Shown one piece after another: positions 17,900 to 26,600 of a stretch of 64,000 bases of DNA. The notes beneath the pieces are model-generated. The model was not told where the DNA came from and ran no database searches. It saw nothing but the letters and a program-made list of their open reading frames with translations. Within the stretch, counting starts at the first letter, position 1, and each line of letters opens with the position of its first letter. A program made the position numbers and the translations under genes. Source of the stretch: Vibrio echinoideorum (GTDB lineage: Bacteria; Pseudomonadota; Gammaproteobacteria; Enterobacterales; Vibrionaceae); contig NZ_AP025484.1 of assembly GCF_024347455.1 (NCBI RefSeq), positions 62,001-126,000 on the forward strand, written 5' to 3'.

Positions 17900-18087
17900 A
17901 TTGCAAATTAAAATCATTTACATGTTAAGTTGATGAATAAAATGGTCTCTTATTAGTAAAAATGGCTCAAATTGTGTGTTATTTGTTCGGTTGAACAGCG
18001 GTGCAGCGTAAGTCACTAAATTGATAGGAAATTACATCTACACTGATTTTATCTACACCCAAGTAATGAAGGATTAAGGAGGCGGCG

Positions 18088-20448
18088 ATGGCGATGCAAA
18101 GACTCAATACAGAACAGCTGTATAAGGTAGCCGATCTAGAAAAGCTACCCTGTAAGTCGACCAAAGAACTGGCTCCAATTGACGAAATCGTCGGGCAGGA
18201 ACGGGCACAAAAGGCCGTTGAGTTCGCGATGTCAATCAAGGAAAAGGGTTACAACATTTATGCGATAGGGCGAAATGGTCTTGGTAAACGCACCATGATT
18301 TTGCGCTATCTAAACCGACACCCTCACGAAGTTAAGGAGCTTTTTGATTGGTGTTATATCGCGAACTTTGAAGACATTCGTACACCGAAGGTACTTAAGC
18401 TACCCAGTGGTGTAGGCAGCAGCTTAAAGCAAGATATTGAAAAGTTGATGCGTAAACTGCTCAAAGCTATGCCACTCGCATTCGACAATGAGATGTACTT
18501 TAGCCGCGCCGATAGACTTAAAAATCAATTGGCTGCTAAACAGCAAGCTGCACTAGAAGCGATTAGCCAAGAGGCAAAAGACAAAGGTATTAACCTGACG
18601 ATTACTACTCAGGGTGATTATCAGTTTGTCGCGATGAATGGTGATGACCTTCATACCGAAGAGAGTTTTGATTTGCTTTCGCAGGAAGAACAAGATCAGT
18701 TCGACAAAACCATTGATGGGTTAGAGATTGGCTTAAGAACCATTTCTCGTGAATTGACGGAGCTTGAAGAGACCTACACAGAGAAAATCGAGAAGCTTAA
18801 CGATGACACCGCGAGAGACGTAATCACTCACTTCATCAAGCAATTGAAAAAGGATTACAGTCAATATCCTGAGATCAAAAAGTACCTCACTGCGCTTCGT
18901 AAAGACATTGTTGATAACGCTGATATTTTCTTAGAGGAAAGCACGGAGCAAGCTGAAATTGCCACGGCTTCTCTTGATAAGAAAATGCCACGTCGTTATA
19001 AAGTTAACGTAATTGTCACCCAAAAAGAGCAGTCCCTGCCGATCGTGGTAGAAGAGAATCCTAACTACCATTCTTTGTTTGGGCATGTTGAAACCGCGAC
19101 GTTTAAAGGCACGGTATTTACCGATTTCTCTTTGATTAGAGCGGGCAGTTTGCATCGAGCTAATGGCGGTGTATTACTGATGGATGCGGTGAAAGTACTC
19201 GAACAACCTTATGTTTGGGAAGGCCTGAAGCGCGCGCTACGTTCGCGTCAATTGAGCTTCACTTCATTAGAAAAAGAGGTAACGTTGACCGGTGCTGTTT
19301 CACTCGATCCAGAACCCATCCCATTGGATGTGAAGATCATTCTGTTTGGGGATTACCGTACTTATCAACTGTTGCAACACTACGATGCCGAGTTTGGTGA
19401 ACTGTTCCGTGTAACTGCTGATTTTGAAGATGAGATGAAGCGTACTGCGGATTCTGAAATGCATTATGCGCGCTTCATTTCAAGCATCGTGCACGACAAC
19501 AACATGCTGCATTGTGATCGCAAGGCGATTGCTCGCATCATTGAACACAGCTCACGTCAGGCAGGCGACCAAGGTAAATTATCGTTGCACTCAGCACACA
19601 TTGCTAATCTGCTTCGTGAGTCAAACTACGTAGCGAGAGGCTCAAAATCGAACTTGATTCGTGCAACGCACGTCGACCAAGCGTTATCTAACCAACAGAT
19701 GCGTGTCGGACGACTGCAAGACAGCGTAATGGAAACCTTCACTAACGGTACAACCCTGATCCATGTCGATGGTCAAGCGGTTGGTCAAGTGAACGCTCTG
19801 TCTGTGTTAAGTACGACGGATCATATGTTTGGCGCTCCGAACCGAATCACGGCTACCACGGCTTACGGTGACGGTGAAGTGATTGATATTGAAAGAAACG
19901 TAGACCTAGGTGGCAGTATTCACTCGAAAGGGGTGATGATCTTGTCTGCTTATCTTTCTTCAGTGTTTGGTAAGACAGCGAAAGTCCCGCTCACTACCAA
20001 TATCACCTTCGAGCAATCGTATGGTGGTGTGGATGGTGACAGTGCGAGTATGGCTGAGTTCTGTGCGGTAGTGTCGGCATTTTCTAAACAACCAAACCGT
20101 CAAGATATCGCAATTACTGGTTCGATGAACCAATTCGGTGAATCTCAACCTATTGGTGGGGTGAACGAGAAAATTGAAGGCTTCTTTGATGTATGTGAAA
20201 TCAAAGGACGTTCAAATGAACAAGGGGTGATCATCCCGCGTTCGAATGTTCATAACCTAATGCTGCGTAGTGACATCGTGAAAGCGGTTGAAAAGGGTGA
20301 GTTTAATATCTGGGCGATTGACCATGTGACAGAAGCCATTGAGCTGTTCACTGGTAAAGCAGCAGGTGAAGCTAGCGACGAGGGAAGCTACCCTATTGAT
20401 ACTGTCTTTGGTATTGCTCAGGCTAAATTGAATGCTCTACGTAAATAG
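18088..20448 (+). CDS. Lon-like ATP-dependent protease, AAA family (YcbZ/LonB-type)
   Basis: 786 residues with an N-terminal ATP-binding part (GRNGLGKRT near residue 60, an atypical Walker A), a coiled-coil insert (about 130-280) and a C-terminal Lon protease domain. The catalytic dyad is visible as Ser652 in GVDGDSASMAEF and Lys695 in GGVNEKIEGFF. Their separation of 43 residues equals that of E. coli Lon Ser679/Lys722. There is no membrane anchor, so it is a soluble protein of the YcbZ type rather than archaeal LonB. A strong AAGGAGG lies 5 nt before the start. The stop codon is inside an 8-bp tandem repeat, followed by a terminator. Confidence 0.92.
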   Translation: MAMQRLNTEQLYKVADLEKLPCKSTKELAPIDEIVGQERAQKAVEFAMSIKEKGYNIYAIGRNGLGKRTMILRYLNRHPHEVKELFDWCYIANFEDIRTPKVLKLPSGVGSSLKQDIEKLMRKLLKAMPLAFDNEMYFSRADRLKNQLAAKQQAALEAISQEAKDKGINLTITTQGDYQFVAMNGDDLHTEESFDLLSQEEQDQFDKTIDGLEIGLRTISRELTELEETYTEKIEKLNDDTARDVITHFIKQLKKDYSQYPEIKKYLTALRKDIVDNADIFLEESTEQAEIATASLDKKMPRRYKVNVIVTQKEQSLPIVVEENPNYHSLFGHVETATFKGTVFTDFSLIRAGSLHRANGGVLLMDAVKVLEQPYVWEGLKRALRSRQLSFTSLEKEVTLTGAVSLDPEPIPLDVKIILFGDYRTYQLLQHYDAEFGELFRVTADFEDEMKRTADSEMHYARFISSIVHDNNMLHCDRKAIARIIEHSSRQAGDQGKLSLHSAHIANLLRESNYVARGSKSNLIRATHVDQALSNQQMRVGRLQDSVMETFTNGTTLIHVDGQAVGQVNALSVLSTTDHMFGAPNRITATTAYGDGEVIDIERNVDLGGSIHSKGVMILSAYLSSVFGKTAKVPLTTNITFEQSYGGVDGDSASMAEFCAVVSAFSKQPNRQDIAITGSMNQFGESQPIGGVNEKIEGFFDVCEIKGRSNEQGVIIPRSNVHNLMLRSDIVKAVEKGEFNIWAIDHVTEAIELFTGKAAGEASDEGSYPIDTVFGIAQAKLNALRK

Positions 20449-20493
20449 ATAAATAGATAAATAGATAAATAGATAAATAGATAAATAGATAAA
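20442..20493. repeat. Octanucleotide tandem repeat, 6.5 copies
   Basis: TAAATAGA is repeated 6.5 times without error. The first unit contains the stop codon of the Lon-like gene (TAG 20446-20448), and the array ends just before the terminator. The unit supplies stop codons in several frames, so copy-number changes would not alter the protein but would change the 3' untranslated length. Confidence 0.95.
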
Positions 20494-20500
20494 GCGCAAA

Positions 20501-20531
20501 AGCCATCGATTTAGAGTCGATGGCTTTTTTA
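20501..20531 (+). terminator. Intrinsic terminator of the Lon-like gene
   Basis: AGCCATCGA (20501-20509) pairs with TCGATGGCT (20517-20525) around TTTAGAG and is followed by a T-run. Confidence 0.93.
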
Positions 20532-20614
20532 TTTGGTGGCGACTTAGCGCGCGAATAAGCGGGTTGTACTTGGTCAGCTAACTGCATTAAATAACGATGT
20601 GGTGTTAAACGAAG

Positions 20615-21361
20615 TTATGCGTTTCGTAAGCAGAGCTTGGTTCCATTAAACTTCAGTTTTGCCAACAAGTGCTTAGCATTTGCTCGACCAATATCATCAA
20701 ACTCCACGCCATATCGAGCGTAGTGCGTCGACTTTTGCAAGTTACAGATAATGCCTCTCAATGGTGGAATAAGTGGACCATTGTAGTTCTCAGGCGTTAT
20801 CTCTATCGACACTCGGTCGGCAATTTGAATCGGACGAGAGGTTGGTGAAGTAACAAAGCGACAACCACTTTTAGATAAATCTCTTATCTCACAATTTGCT
20901 CGTTGGTCGTTGAAGATAATTCTTGAAGCTAAGTTCACTTCGTAGCGTGTTTCTTTACGCAGTTGAGTCACTTGCATCGTACTTGGTGTTGAAAGTACGA
21001 GGATAGGGAAGGGTTCACCAATTTTATGGTGAATTTGGCTCCTAAAGTGGATAAGCGCGCCTTCGCCTCGTAGGGAATAAGCACGAGCTGTCATCCAAAA
21101 ACCTTCTTGAAAGAAAAAGTTCAGGTCTTCGTTAGATACCTCGGGTAACTCAACCACAATACAGTTATCACTGTGCGTACCAATAAACTTAGTGGTCGCG
21201 AGAAACTTAGTGCCAACCGGAGTCGAGACATTCAACGTCAGTTCACTGCCGTGTTCAATCATGGCCAGAGCATCAGTGCTGTTAATCGTAGAAACGGTGC
21301 GGTTACGAGGGTCTTGAAGTGCCTGATTATGCTCCAAAGGCTTCTTCAGTGGTGCGTTCAT
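20615..21361 (-). CDS. PilZ domain protein, YcgR-like with N-terminal PilZN-type domain
   Basis: 248 residues. The C-terminal half has both c-di-GMP binding signatures: RKETRYEVN (the RxxxR switch, near residue 140) and DLSKSGCRF (D-x-S-x-x-G, near 175). The N-terminal half (about 20-130) is a beta-rich domain like that preceding PilZ in YcgR and V. cholerae PlzD-type proteins. It would read the c-di-GMP level and adjust motility or surface behaviour. The ATG at 21361 is preferred because GGAG lies 8 nt upstream; an ATG at 21385 lacks one. Confidence 0.9.
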   Translation of the reverse strand: MNAPLKKPLEHNQALQDPRNRTVSTINSTDALAMIEHGSELTLNVSTPVGTKFLATTKFIGTHSDNCIVVELPEVSNEDLNFFFQEGFWMTARAYSLRGEGALIHFRSQIHHKIGEPFPILVLSTPSTMQVTQLRKETRYEVNLASRIIFNDQRANCEIRDLSKSGCRFVTSPTSRPIQIADRVSIEITPENYNGPLIPPLRGIICNLQKSTHYARYGVEFDDIGRANAKHLLAKLKFNGTKLCLRNA

Positions 21362-21631
21362 TTTGTGTTCTCCATGCGCCAACATGCGTCTGTTAGATAT
21401 TGATAACTTGCTAACAAGGGGTTGTTACGTGCTAGATTTAATGTAAGTACTTTGAATTATTTATAGAGTGTTATTCTTTGCTTTTGATTTTATGTAAATC
21501 AGCGATCTCTAAAAATATCCGTTGTTTGAAGTACTTAGTTTTGTTTATATGCACTTGCGTTAGTTTATTACATGGAACTCATACTTCAAACTTTAATTGT
21601 TTGTCGTATCAATTATTTGTAGGAGTTGAGA

Positions 21632-21916
21632 ATGAAGGCCACAAAATGGGTTCAAGACGAGAACCTGATCACAGTTGAACTCGAACCAAACCAATTTGCA
21701 GTCGTTAAGTACCAAAAACAGGGTGATGTACTCCATATAACTTCGACTCGTATCCCTGATGAACTGCAAGGTAAAGGCTTTGGCAAAGTTATGATGGAGT
21801 CTGTATTAATTGAGATTGAACAGGCGGGTTTTAAAATTGTGCCAGTGTGCAGTTATGTGGTGCACTACATGAACAGGCAAAAGCAATGGTCGCATCTTTT
21901 AGCATCTGAGGCATAA
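21632..21916 (+). CDS. Small GNAT-like N-acetyltransferase (YjdJ-type)
   Basis: 94 residues. RIPDELQGKGFGKVMMES is the acetyl-CoA pyrophosphate-binding loop (Q/R-x-x-G-x-G/A), followed by the VCSYVVHYM segment of the short GNAT family. These single-domain proteins contain only the core of the fold and their acceptors are mostly unknown. AGGAG lies 6 nt before the ATG at 21632; an upstream TTG (21626) is unlikely. Confidence 0.85.
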   Translation: MKATKWVQDENLITVELEPNQFAVVKYQKQGDVLHITSTRIPDELQGKGFGKVMMESVLIEIEQAGFKIVPVCSYVVHYMNRQKQWSHLLASEA

Positions 21917-21926
21917 AACAGTATTT

Positions 21927-23087
21927 ATGTCTCGAACGATAGTGTCCCAATCAATGTCATCAAAACAGCTTAACCAAACTGAAGCCAGTTCGAATAAATC
22001 ACTTCCTGCCCTTTATCAAAAAATAGCGGCTTCACTGGGCTGTCATGAGGGGGTTGATGTTCAAGTCATTCAACGTTTGTGGGGCGGATATGGTGAGTTA
22101 GTTCGCTTAGTCTTTTGTTACGAAGGCCATGCTGAACTGAAGAGTGTGATTGTTAAACATGTCGCACTGCCAGATAAAGCCGAACACCCTAAAGGTTGGA
22201 ACACCAAGTTATCTCATCAACGAAAGGTGCACTCTTATCAAGTGGAAACGGCTTGGTATCAGTCGTTCACTCAACAGTGGGATGAGCGTTGCCCTGTACC
22301 TGTAGGGCTGCATTGTGAGTTACAAGAGAACGAGTGGTTGATTGTGATGCAAGACTTAGCCGAAATCGGTTTTCCGTTAACTTCTCAGTTTGATGTGCTT
22401 GCTGTTTCTGACAATCTAGCAATCAAAGGTACTCAGTCTGAACTGGCGTCTGGTTACACACGAGAAGAGCAAAAACAACGCGATGCTTGCCTTAAATGGC
22501 TCGCTAATTTTCACGCAAAGCACATCAGTGACGATCAAGAACAGTCAGCCTCATTGTGGCAAGTCGGCACATACTGGCATCTAGACACACGCCCTGATGA
22601 GTTTAATGCCTTGGCTGATTTACCATTGAAGAACCAAGCCAAGCACATCGACCGTTTACTAAAAGAATGTCCGTATCCAACTTTGGTACATGGCGACGCC
22701 AAGCTTGCCAATTTCTGTTTTGATTCAGAAAGCCAAAACGCAGCTGCCGTCGATTTTCAATATGTGGGTCATGGTTGTGCGATGAAAGACGTAGCTCTGT
22801 TTATGAGCAGTGCGGTGAGGCCGCAAGATTGCGCAGAGCTTGAATCACAGATGTTAGAGATTTACTTCCGATACTTGGAAGAGGCATTGGCGTACTATCA
22901 GCCACAGCTTTCGTTTGATGACATTGAAGCTGCGTGGCGACCTATGTTTTACGTGGCGTGGGCTGATTTTCAACGTTTCGTAAAAGGTTGGAGCCCAGAG
23001 CACTGGAAGATCAACCCGTATACTGAGCAATTGACCTTACGAGTGCTCACTCAATTAGACGAACAGGAGTCCGTCAATGTTCGATAA
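21927..23087 (+). CDS. Phosphotransferase/kinase-like protein (aminoglycoside phosphotransferase/CHK-like fold)
   Basis: 386 residues. LVHGDAKLANFCF (about 255-267) is the catalytic loop of APH/choline-kinase-like enzymes, with the HGD Asp as base, and AAVDFQYVGHG carries the metal-binding DF(Q/E)-like motif. It resembles the ecdysteroid/choline kinase-like group found in many Vibrio genomes. The phosphate acceptor is unknown. The 3' end overlaps the following MFS gene by 11 bp, showing translational coupling and a joint role with that transporter. The exact start is unsure (ATGs at 21927 and 21957). Confidence 0.85.
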   Translation: MSRTIVSQSMSSKQLNQTEASSNKSLPALYQKIAASLGCHEGVDVQVIQRLWGGYGELVRLVFCYEGHAELKSVIVKHVALPDKAEHPKGWNTKLSHQRKVHSYQVETAWYQSFTQQWDERCPVPVGLHCELQENEWLIVMQDLAEIGFPLTSQFDVLAVSDNLAIKGTQSELASGYTREEQKQRDACLKWLANFHAKHISDDQEQSASLWQVGTYWHLDTRPDEFNALADLPLKNQAKHIDRLLKECPYPTLVHGDAKLANFCFDSESQNAAAVDFQYVGHGCAMKDVALFMSSAVRPQDCAELESQMLEIYFRYLEEALAYYQPQLSFDDIEAAWRPMFYVAWADFQRFVKGWSPEHWKINPYTEQLTLRVLTQLDEQESVNVR

Positions 23088-23754
23088 AACCGCGAGCTGG
23101 AAAACGCCGCAAAACTTTTTATTACTGATTTCGATTGTTGTCCCTGTCGCGTTTTCAAGCTGGATGGCTCTGCTGAATAACTTCGTGATAGAGAAAGCGA
23201 ACTTTGATGGCGCCGATATTGGCTTGTTGCAAAGTGTTCGTGAGATCCCTGGTTTCTTAGCGTTTACCGTGGTGTTTGTTTTGGCATTCATTCGTGAGCA
23301 ACGCTTTATGTTGATATCGCTGGCGATGTTAACCGTGGGCACGGCGATTACCGGTTTATTTCCTACACTCACAGGCTTGTTACTAACTACGATTTTGATG
23401 TCGACGGGCTTTCACTATTTTGAAACGCTTAAGCAATCTTTATCTTTGCAGTGGCTGAATAAAGAAGAAGCACCAGAGATGCTGGGTAAAATGATCTCTG
23501 TGGGCGCGCTCGCGTCATTGATAACGTACGGATCTATCTGGGTGATGTTGGAACAGCTTAAGCTGGATTTCGCTTGGGTGTACGGCATTACTGGAGGCAT
23601 TGGTTTTATTCTGGTTTTAGTGATGACCTTTGGCTTCCCTGAGTTTCAAACCAAGACTCAACAAAATAAGAAATTGGTGCTGAGAAAGCGTTACTGGCTC
23701 TACTACGCACTCACGTTTATGAGTGGTGCAAGAAGACAAATCTTCACGGTATTT
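23077..23754 (+). pseudogene. MFS transporter, N-terminal part, interrupted by the island
   Basis: The first 226 codons of a 12-helix major facilitator transporter, with six or seven hydrophobic segments recognisable up to MSGARRQIFTVF. Beyond codon 226 the frame runs 12 codons into island sequence (PVFLVKSQSEN and stop). The missing C-terminal 167 codons are found 28.7 kb away at 52426-52929, in the same orientation and frame. Joined, they make a protein of about 393 residues, normal for the family. The gene started as the second member of an operon with the kinase-like gene. The truncated half is not expected to transport. Confidence 0.93.
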
Positions 23755-23759
23755 CCAGT

Positions 23760-23769
23760 ATTCCTAGTA
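23760..23769 (+). repeat. Island left terminal inverted repeat
   Basis: ATTCCTAGTA, the exact reverse complement of TACTAGGAAT at the right end. The six bases outside it are CCAGTA-proximal chromosome/spacer sequence. Confidence 0.8.
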
Positions 23770-23956
23770 AAGAGTCAATCTGAAAATTAAATTTTCCCAT
23801 ATCCGATTGTTAAATAAGTAATTACTGCCTTTTTTATGAGTAAATTTATTACAATATAGTTCATTTATGTAACGAATAAGATTTCACACCAGAAAAATGG
23901 GAATATATTATGTTTCAAACGTAATTATTCTTTACAAAAAAATTAGTAAAGATAGA

Positions 23957-24697
23957 GGCTTTGTTGCGTAATTCAGACAAGAGAGCAAATCGCCTAAAGT
24001 TGAGCTATTTTTATACAATATACTGAGTTCAAGCATACCAAGTCTTGTAAGCTTGTTGAGCGCTTTAATCATTACGTAAGTCTCACCAACCTGATCGTTG
24101 TAAATTCGGAGGCTGAGTTTTCCACCCAACAACTGTTTCACTCGATAAATTGCCGTTTATGATAGCCATACCGCTTTTTGCACTTGTTGTTCGAGCCGTA
24201 AAGTTTCTGACAACCTACCGCTAAATTGCGAGGATGACCCCGTTCCCAGAAGGCCGCCTCTTCTCGTGGCAGGATGAGCGGAACCGCTCGCTTGATTTTT
24301 GTATAGCATCATAGCAACCCTTCGTGTCATAAGCACCATCACCTGATATCTCAATGATTTTACGACGTGTCTGCTTTAGTAAGTTTGGGAGCACTTCGGC
24401 ATCGGTTACGTTAGATAAACTTAGCTCTGTTGTGACGATTTCGTGGGTGCTTATATCTACTGCGATGTGCAGCTTACGCCATACTCTGCGCTTCCCGTCA
24501 GTACCATGCTTCTTCACTTTCCATTCACCTTCGCCATAAACCTTGAGACCAGTTGTATCAATGGCTAAGTGTTTATTGCTCCTTTGGTTTTAAATGAAAC
24601 CTCAACTTCCTTAGCTCTACGACTTGCACCATGAGTGCTGTACACGGTTAGATCGTAACTTCCTGATTTAGTTCCATCGAATTACGCAACAAATCTC
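23957..24697 (-). mobile_element. Degenerate IS5-family insertion sequence
   Basis: The ends GGCTTTGTTGCGTAATTC (23957-23974) and the complement of GAATTACGCAACAAATC (24679-24695) are matching terminal repeats of an IS903-like IS5-group element. Between them, on the minus strand, transposase pieces in different frames can be read: HGTDGKRRVWRKLHIAVD and EISGDGAYDTKGCYDAI (24517-24221), then LLGGKLSLRIYNDQVGE (about 24137-23932). At about 740 bp the copy is shorter than a full element and carries several frameshifts. It is not active on its own. Confidence 0.8.
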
Positions 24698-24879
24698 CTT
24701 CCCTTTATTGTCTTCGAAGATTTTTTTAAATTTCCTTATCAATCATTGCTTTTCGTAAGTATATGATTTTATTGATAAATTCCCCTTAAGATGGAAGTGT
24801 GCCATAAACGGTTAATGATTCTATGTGATAACTTATCTGATAGTTAAACAAAAGACGTTAGTAAGGATTGACTTGGGCC

Positions 24880-25287
24880 ATGAACAAATATGATTTAAGT
24901 AAGCAGTTTGGTTCTATCGAAAAGACTACCAACAGTGATTTAAGTAAGCATTTCAGTTCTATCGAAAAAATTACTCGTGGCGGTTTAAGTAACCAGTTTA
25001 AGTTTATGGACAGAACTTGCCTGACTTTCAGATCTCCTTTGCCCTCCTTTCATGAGGACAATCCGATTAACATTGAATACACCGACACTAAGCAAAGGGG
25101 GGAACAAGTGAACAATACCTATAATATAAATTCAGAAGCAGTACAGGTTGGTGATCACAACATACTGGTCACAACGAGTGGTGCTCCCAAGCTTAAAAGT
25201 GTGTTAGGAAGTAATATTGTTGCGGGTATTTTGTCGGCAGTGGTTTCTACATTACTTGCATTTACATTGCAGAAATATTTAATGTGA
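24880..25287 (+). CDS. Small membrane protein with RHIM-like VQVG motif and N-terminal 15-residue repeats
   Basis: 135 residues. Three tandem 15-residue repeats open the protein (DLSKQFGSIEKTTNS, DLSKHFSSIEKITRG, then a divergent GLSNQFKFMDR). After a linker comes NNTYNINSEAVQVGDHNIL (about 86-104). This matches the core and flanks of the RIP homotypic interaction motif (compare YNCSGVQVGDNN of RIPK3) and the related bacterial amyloid signalling motifs. A single hydrophobic segment (SNIVAGILSAVVSTLLAF) ends the protein, giving a tail-anchored layout. A role as a membrane effector or adaptor seeded by motif assembly is inference. The gene is stranded between an IS5 remnant and intron/IS982 remnants, so its former partner may have been lost. 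AAGGA upstream of the TTG at 24868 makes that start an alternative. Confidence 0.75.
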   Translation: MNKYDLSKQFGSIEKTTNSDLSKHFSSIEKITRGGLSNQFKFMDRTCLTFRSPLPSFHEDNPINIEYTDTKQRGEQVNNTYNINSEAVQVGDHNILVTTSGAPKLKSVLGSNIVAGILSAVVSTLLAFTLQKYLM

Positions 25288-25362
25288 CATTTCTAATTTG
25301 GCTTTGCCATACATGAGTTAATTAATAGATTGCGAAACTAGATAAGTCGGTAACAAGCTTTT

Positions 25363-25435
25363 GTCGATTAGACGACACCTGTTACAAAGTGTCGTCTCTC
25401 TAAGAACCCAGAGTGCAACTTCCCAACATTGCTCA
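25363..25435 (-). mobile_element. Relic of a group II intron 3' end (domains V-VI)
   Basis: Read on the minus strand, GGTTCTTAGAGAGACGACAC, then TTTGTAACAGGTGTCGTC and TAATCGAC correspond almost base for base to the 3' end of the intact intron at 34201-34245. AAGTTGCAC at the other side matches its domain V. The rest of the intron is missing, cut by the IS982 remnant. The 3' exon side reads AAAAGCTTGTTA, like the dispersed repeat (copy C: AAAAGCTTCTTA). Confidence 0.7.
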
Positions 25436-26069
25436 GTTACACGCGATTTTTGGAGGTCATGCCTTCAGTACTTGTACCGCTAAGCTCTTTCTTTACCCAT
25501 GTTAAAGGTGAGCCGGCAGGCATTGAATTCATTGACTCTACAAGCATTAAAGTTTGTCATAATTTACGTATTCCTCGGCATAAGGTTTTCAAAGGAACAG
25601 CGGCAAGAGGTAAAGGGACAATGGGCTGGTTTTATGGATTTAAATTTCACATCATCACCAATCACCTTGGTGATATCGTTGCCGCTAAGCTAACGCCAGC
25701 TAATACTGATGAGAGAAAACCTGTCCGTGAGCTACCCAAAGGTCTGCTTGACAAGCTCTATGCAGATAAAGGCTATACCAGTAAAGCCCTTACCGACAAT
25801 TTAAAAGAGGATGGAATCACCCTGATTACAACTCACCGTAAGAACATGAAGCCGAAAGTAATTGCTGCCTGGGACAGAGCGATGCTGTCCAAAAGGTTTA
25901 TTATCGAGACCATCAATGAGCAATTAAAGAACATCTCTCAGATAGAGCATTCTCGCCATAGGAGCTTGCATGGATTCTTGGCGGATTGATTGCGTACTGT
26001 CTGAAGCCAGAAAAGCCATCGCTAAACATCACAAGCATTGAAAAGACAGGCTTGATGGCAATAGCTTAA
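25429..26069 (+). pseudogene. IS982-family transposase remnant
   Basis: The C-terminal two thirds of an IS982 transposase. FIDSTSIKVCHNLRIPRHKV carries the first Asp of the catalytic triad, MGWFYGFKFHIITNHLGDI follows, and LYADKGYTSKAL has the second Asp. The N-terminal domain is absent, and near 25970 the frame breaks: the protein continues as GGLIAYCLKPEKPSL in another frame up to 26069. No matching terminal repeats were recognised. It is a dead fragment. Confidence 0.85.
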
Positions 26070-26151
26070 ACCGATCTGAGGTTAGATTACCTCAATAACA
26101 AATAGTATTTAAAAGACAAATAGAGCCATTGTTCTTTCGTGGCTCACGCAG

Positions 26152-26496
26152 CTAGTCCTCTTTCGGACTACTATTTTCAAATGACTCTTCAATAAGTCGC
26201 GCTGTCACCTCAAGAACCTTCTGCTTATCCGTTTCAGAGAGCTTATTTAGATTCACAGCTAACTCCGCAGAAATCTCATCTTCACAAAAGAAGTAACTCA
26301 AAGGCACACCAAGCTCATCTGCAATTGACTTTAACGTACTGATATCTGGTGTATGTTTTCCCTTTTCGTATTGATTCATTCTCGGGCTTGCGGAGCTTTC
26401 ATCCATACCTATACGCACTCCCAAAGCTTTTTGGGAGAGTTTCGCTTTTTTGCGCGCTTCTTTAAGGCGCTCAGGGATTGGGTTAGTAAATGACAC
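26152..26496 (-). CDS. XRE family transcriptional regulator
   Basis: 114 residues. The helix-turn-helix is LKEARKKAKLSQKALGVRIG with RMNQYEKGKHTPDISTLKSI, followed by a short C-terminal helical tail with LSETDKQKVLEV. It is a Cro/CI-like dimeric repressor. It is divergent from the winged-helix/helicase operon, and the 83-bp region between them holds two ACTAAG-N5-CTTAGT palindromes that are very probably its operators, so it should repress that operon and itself. Confidence 0.93.
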   Translation of the reverse strand: MSFTNPIPERLKEARKKAKLSQKALGVRIGMDESSASPRMNQYEKGKHTPDISTLKSIADELGVPLSYFFCEDEISAELAVNLNKLSETDKQKVLEVTARLIEESFENSSPKED

Positions 26497-26524
26497 TTAT
26501 AGTTCATGTCTCTGATCTCAAGGT

Positions 26525-26576
26525 AACTAAGATTTTCTTAGTTTTACTGATTTCTGTATACTAAGCAATCCTTAGT
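26525..26576. promoter_or_regulatory. Two palindromic operators of the XRE regulator
   Basis: AACTAAG-ATTTT-CTTAGTT (26525-26543) and ACTAAG-CAATC-CTTAGT (26560-26576) share arms and a 5-bp spacer. Their centres are 34 bp apart, about three helix turns. They fill the divergent region and leave room for one promoter between them. Confidence 0.8.
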
Positions 26577-26600
26577 TTTTTGGTTGGTGTAATTTTGGAA

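Noticed and set aside
20442..20493. Short regular repeats that might be a CRISPR array
   Set aside because: The units are 8 bp and directly adjacent, without spacers; it is a simple tandem repeat.
21478..21678. A 66-residue open frame before the GNAT-like gene
   Set aside because: It overlaps the real gene in another frame and has no family or ribosome-site support; the region is the promoter of the GNAT-like gene.
24157..24354. A separate small gene inside the IS5 remnant
   Set aside because: It is an alternative frame of the decayed transposase region.
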